Assembly: GCF_000429305.1 (NCBI RefSeq)
Contig: NZ_AUBP01000002.1
Location: forward strand, 62,001 to 126,000
Length of the DNA: 64,000 nt
Source of the DNA: Desulfovibrio inopinatus DSM 10711
GTDB lineage: Bacteria; Desulfobacterota; Desulfovibrionia; Desulfovibrionales; Desulfovibrionaceae
Reading direction: 5' to 3'
Positions 62,383 through 64,000 of this stretch are shown here, in pieces (the stretch's first letter is position 1; every line of letters starts with the position of its first letter). The notes under the pieces are model-generated. The model searched no databases. It saw nothing but the letters and a program-made list of their open reading frames with translations, and was not told the DNA's origin. Made by a program: the position numbers and the translations under genes.

Positions 62383-64000
62383 TTACGATCTGTGCAAATC
62401 TCCGTGTGAATGCAGCGAGCGGGACATGTTTCGGAGAAAACCTCGTTTGTGTTTGGCTTCGTTGTTGATGAGCGTGTAGGTACCGAGCTTGACGAGATCT
62501 TGCACGAGCATCCAGATAAAGTTGTAGAGCCAGACATACCCGATAAGATCCCAAGGAATCGCTGGAACAAGTCCAAAGCCATACCCGCAGAGAATGACTG
62601 CAAAAATCTGAGTAAGAACGATAGCCCAGAATAACTGCCAACTTGGGTAGGGTGGCAGAAAGAAGGCGCGTTTGGTCCGCGTGAGAAAGAGCATGAGGTG
62701 GCCGCCGGCAACAAGCTGGAGGAAGAGCATAGTCTGGATATGCTTGATTTGCAGTCCCCACATGGGCATGGCGTACTTTTCGGCGAGGTAAAGCAGGCCG
62801 AACGTTTCGACAACCGCTAGCCCTCCGAGGACGCTGGAGATACTCAGCACGCGGTGCATGTCCCATTTGACGGGTTTCTTTTCCAGAAACGCATTATCAT
62901 ACGCAATCGTCATGATGGGGATATCGTCGAGCAAGGCAAGCAAAATGATCATGACGGCCGTCAATGGGTAGATATCGTACACGAGCATGGCCAACACCAC
63001 GAAAAACATAATGTCGATGGTCATGGCGATACGATAAATGGTGTAGCTCATCATGCGTTCGAAAATGCGGCGTGCCTCTTCGACGGCTTTGATGATGACG
63101 GACAGACCCGGAGCGGTCAGAACCAATGCCGCCGCGGCGCGGGCCGCATCCGTTGCACCGGAAACAGCAACCCCGGCATCGGCCTGTTTCAGGGCTGGTG
63201 CATCATTGACTCCGTCACCGGTCATTGCCACGAGGTGCCCGCGTTTTTGCAAGGCTTTGACGATGCCATACTTGTGTTCCGGAAAGACTTGACCAAATCC
63301 TTCGGCTTTTTCGATGCGGGCCGCCACGGATTCAGGGATATTGTCGATGTCCTGAACGTCTTTGAACACATCCGAAGCAGACTGAATATTCGTGCCCATA
63401 CCGAGCTGGCGAGATATTTCGCGACCGATGGCCGTATCGTCGCCGGTGACCATTTTGACCTGAATACCATGTTCCATGGCTTGGCGGATGGTTTCGGCCG
63501 AGTCGTCGCGCGGTGGATCATAGAGTGGCAGAATGCCGAGATAGGTCCATGTTGTGCCATCCTCGCTTCGGGCAACGGCGATGGTCCGATAGCCTTTGGC
63601 GGCAAGCTCATCGACGGTCTGAACGGCTTTGGTCGAGTCGGCTTCACTCATATTGGATAGGGCCAGAATGACTTGCGGAGCGCCTTTGGCAATGGTGAAG
63701 GATTTCCCCGATGCATCCGTAATATTGGCCGATGTGCGTTTGCTCACGGGGTCAAACGGCGTAAATTTGGTCTGAGTGTAACCGGAAAGGGTGCTTTGAT
63801 CCTTCACTCCGCCGAGAATGGCCAAATCGATGGCATCCTGGTTTTCCGCTTTGGAAGCCAGGGCCCCGGCCAGGATGAGTTCGTCGGCATTCTGCGCTCC
63901 AAACAAGATGGGGTCACCCAAAGTGAGCTGGTTCTTCGTCAGCGTGCCGGTTTTGTCGGAACAGAGGATATCGATGCCGGCCATTTCTTCGATGGACTGA
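62383..64000 (-). CDS. Plasma-membrane-type proton P-ATPase (C-terminal part)
   Basis: About 539 residues are visible; the gene runs off the right edge, and the frame stays open across the ATG at 63984. The phosphorylation motif CSDKTGTLTKNQ is followed by KGAPQVI, LGILPLYDPPRDDS, MVTGDD and TGDGVNDAPALKQADAGVAV, all standard P-ATPase core motifs. Six C-terminal helices follow (RIAMTIDIMFFVVLAMLVYDIYPLTAVMIILLALLDDIPIM). This pattern is the P3A type, which pumps H+ outward. It ends LHSHGDLHRS. It would complement the Na+ pump Nqr. Confidence 0.93.
   Translation of the reverse strand, partial: QSIEEMAGIDILCSDKTGTLTKNQLTLGDPILFGAQNADELILAGALASKAENQDAIDLAILGGVKDQSTLSGYTQTKFTPFDPVSKRTSANITDASGKSFTIAKGAPQVILALSNMSEADSTKAVQTVDELAAKGYRTIAVARSEDGTTWTYLGILPLYDPPRDDSAETIRQAMEHGIQVKMVTGDDTAIGREISRQLGMGTNIQSASDVFKDVQDIDNIPESVAARIEKAEGFGQVFPEHKYGIVKALQKRGHLVAMTGDGVNDAPALKQADAGVAVSGATDAARAAAALVLTAPGLSVIIKAVEEARRIFERMMSYTIYRIAMTIDIMFFVVLAMLVYDIYPLTAVMIILLALLDDIPIMTIAYDNAFLEKKPVKWDMHRVLSISSVLGGLAVVETFGLLYLAEKYAMPMWGLQIKHIQTMLFLQLVAGGHLMLFLTRTKRAFFLPPYPSWQLFWAIVLTQIFAVILCGYGFGLVPAIPWDLIGYVWLYNFIWMLVQDLVKLGTYTLINNEAKHKRGFLRNMSRSLHSHGDLHRS

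Overview
The window reads as a chromosomal segment of a Gram-negative, probably marine, sulfate-reducer-like deltaproteobacterium (Desulfovibrionales type). I infer this from the gene families and neighbourhoods: a complete Na+-NQR operon with its ApbE and NqrM maturation factors, an aspS-def-fmt-DUF116-rsmB block, an anaerobic CO-dehydrogenase-like gene, many sensor and partner-switching proteins, and moderate G+C. No name can be assigned from sequence alone. I saw no rRNA, tRNA or CRISPR array.

Layout. 1-2152: a divergent pair, an iron alcohol dehydrogenase cut by the window edge and an MFS exporter. 2611-10309: nqrABCDEF-apbE-nqrM plus a small helical protein, a sodium-pumping respiratory operon. 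10352-14703: an A+T-rich island with a sigma-54 promoter, a tandem-palindrome enhancer, a divergent CODH-like protein lacking several metal-cluster ligands, and a sigma-54 activator with a Cys-rich GAF domain. 14855-16400: a frameshifted IS5-type transposase beside the truncated tail of an unknown gene. 17131-20193: an AmiS/UreI-type channel, then two polysaccharide enzymes on the minus strand. 20348-24687: an orphan amino-acid-type binding protein with a large hybrid histidine kinase. 24710-25924: a RAYT transposase bracketed by 16-bp inverted repeats. 26051-32020: aspS, def, fmt, DUF116 and rsmB housekeeping block. 32432-39806: a kinase, a GT61 enzyme, an acyltransferase-like protein, a B12 riboswitch with metE, and an acyltransferase-3 membrane protein. 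39919-44209: a DUF2207/LemA pair, a DUF2867 protein and an M23 peptidase. 44454-47461: a compact operon that looks like a radical-SAM RiPP system. Its Tat-type precursor has eight Trp-x-Asn repeats, and it also encodes a radical SAM/SPASM enzyme, a degenerate SPASM-like partner and a secreted SnoaL-fold protein. 48109-54132: chemoreceptor, oxidoreductase, cupin, GNAT and EAL genes. 54207-61637: an eight-gene minus-strand operon joining a stressosome (RsbR, RsbS, RsbT, RsbX-like) to SiaA/SiaB/SiaC-like partner switching and a divergent HD-GYP protein. 62383-64000: the C-terminal part of a P-type proton ATPase.

How the parts fit. The Nqr operon and the proton ATPase point to dual Na+/H+ energetics. 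The EAL protein, HD-GYP protein and Sia/Rsb switches point to c-di-GMP and stress control of surface behaviour. The polysaccharide genes and the possible exported cyclophane peptide would be cell-surface outputs. The most promising undescribed items are the WxN-repeat RiPP operon, the sigma-54-controlled degenerate CODH, and the fused Rsb/Sia switch operon.
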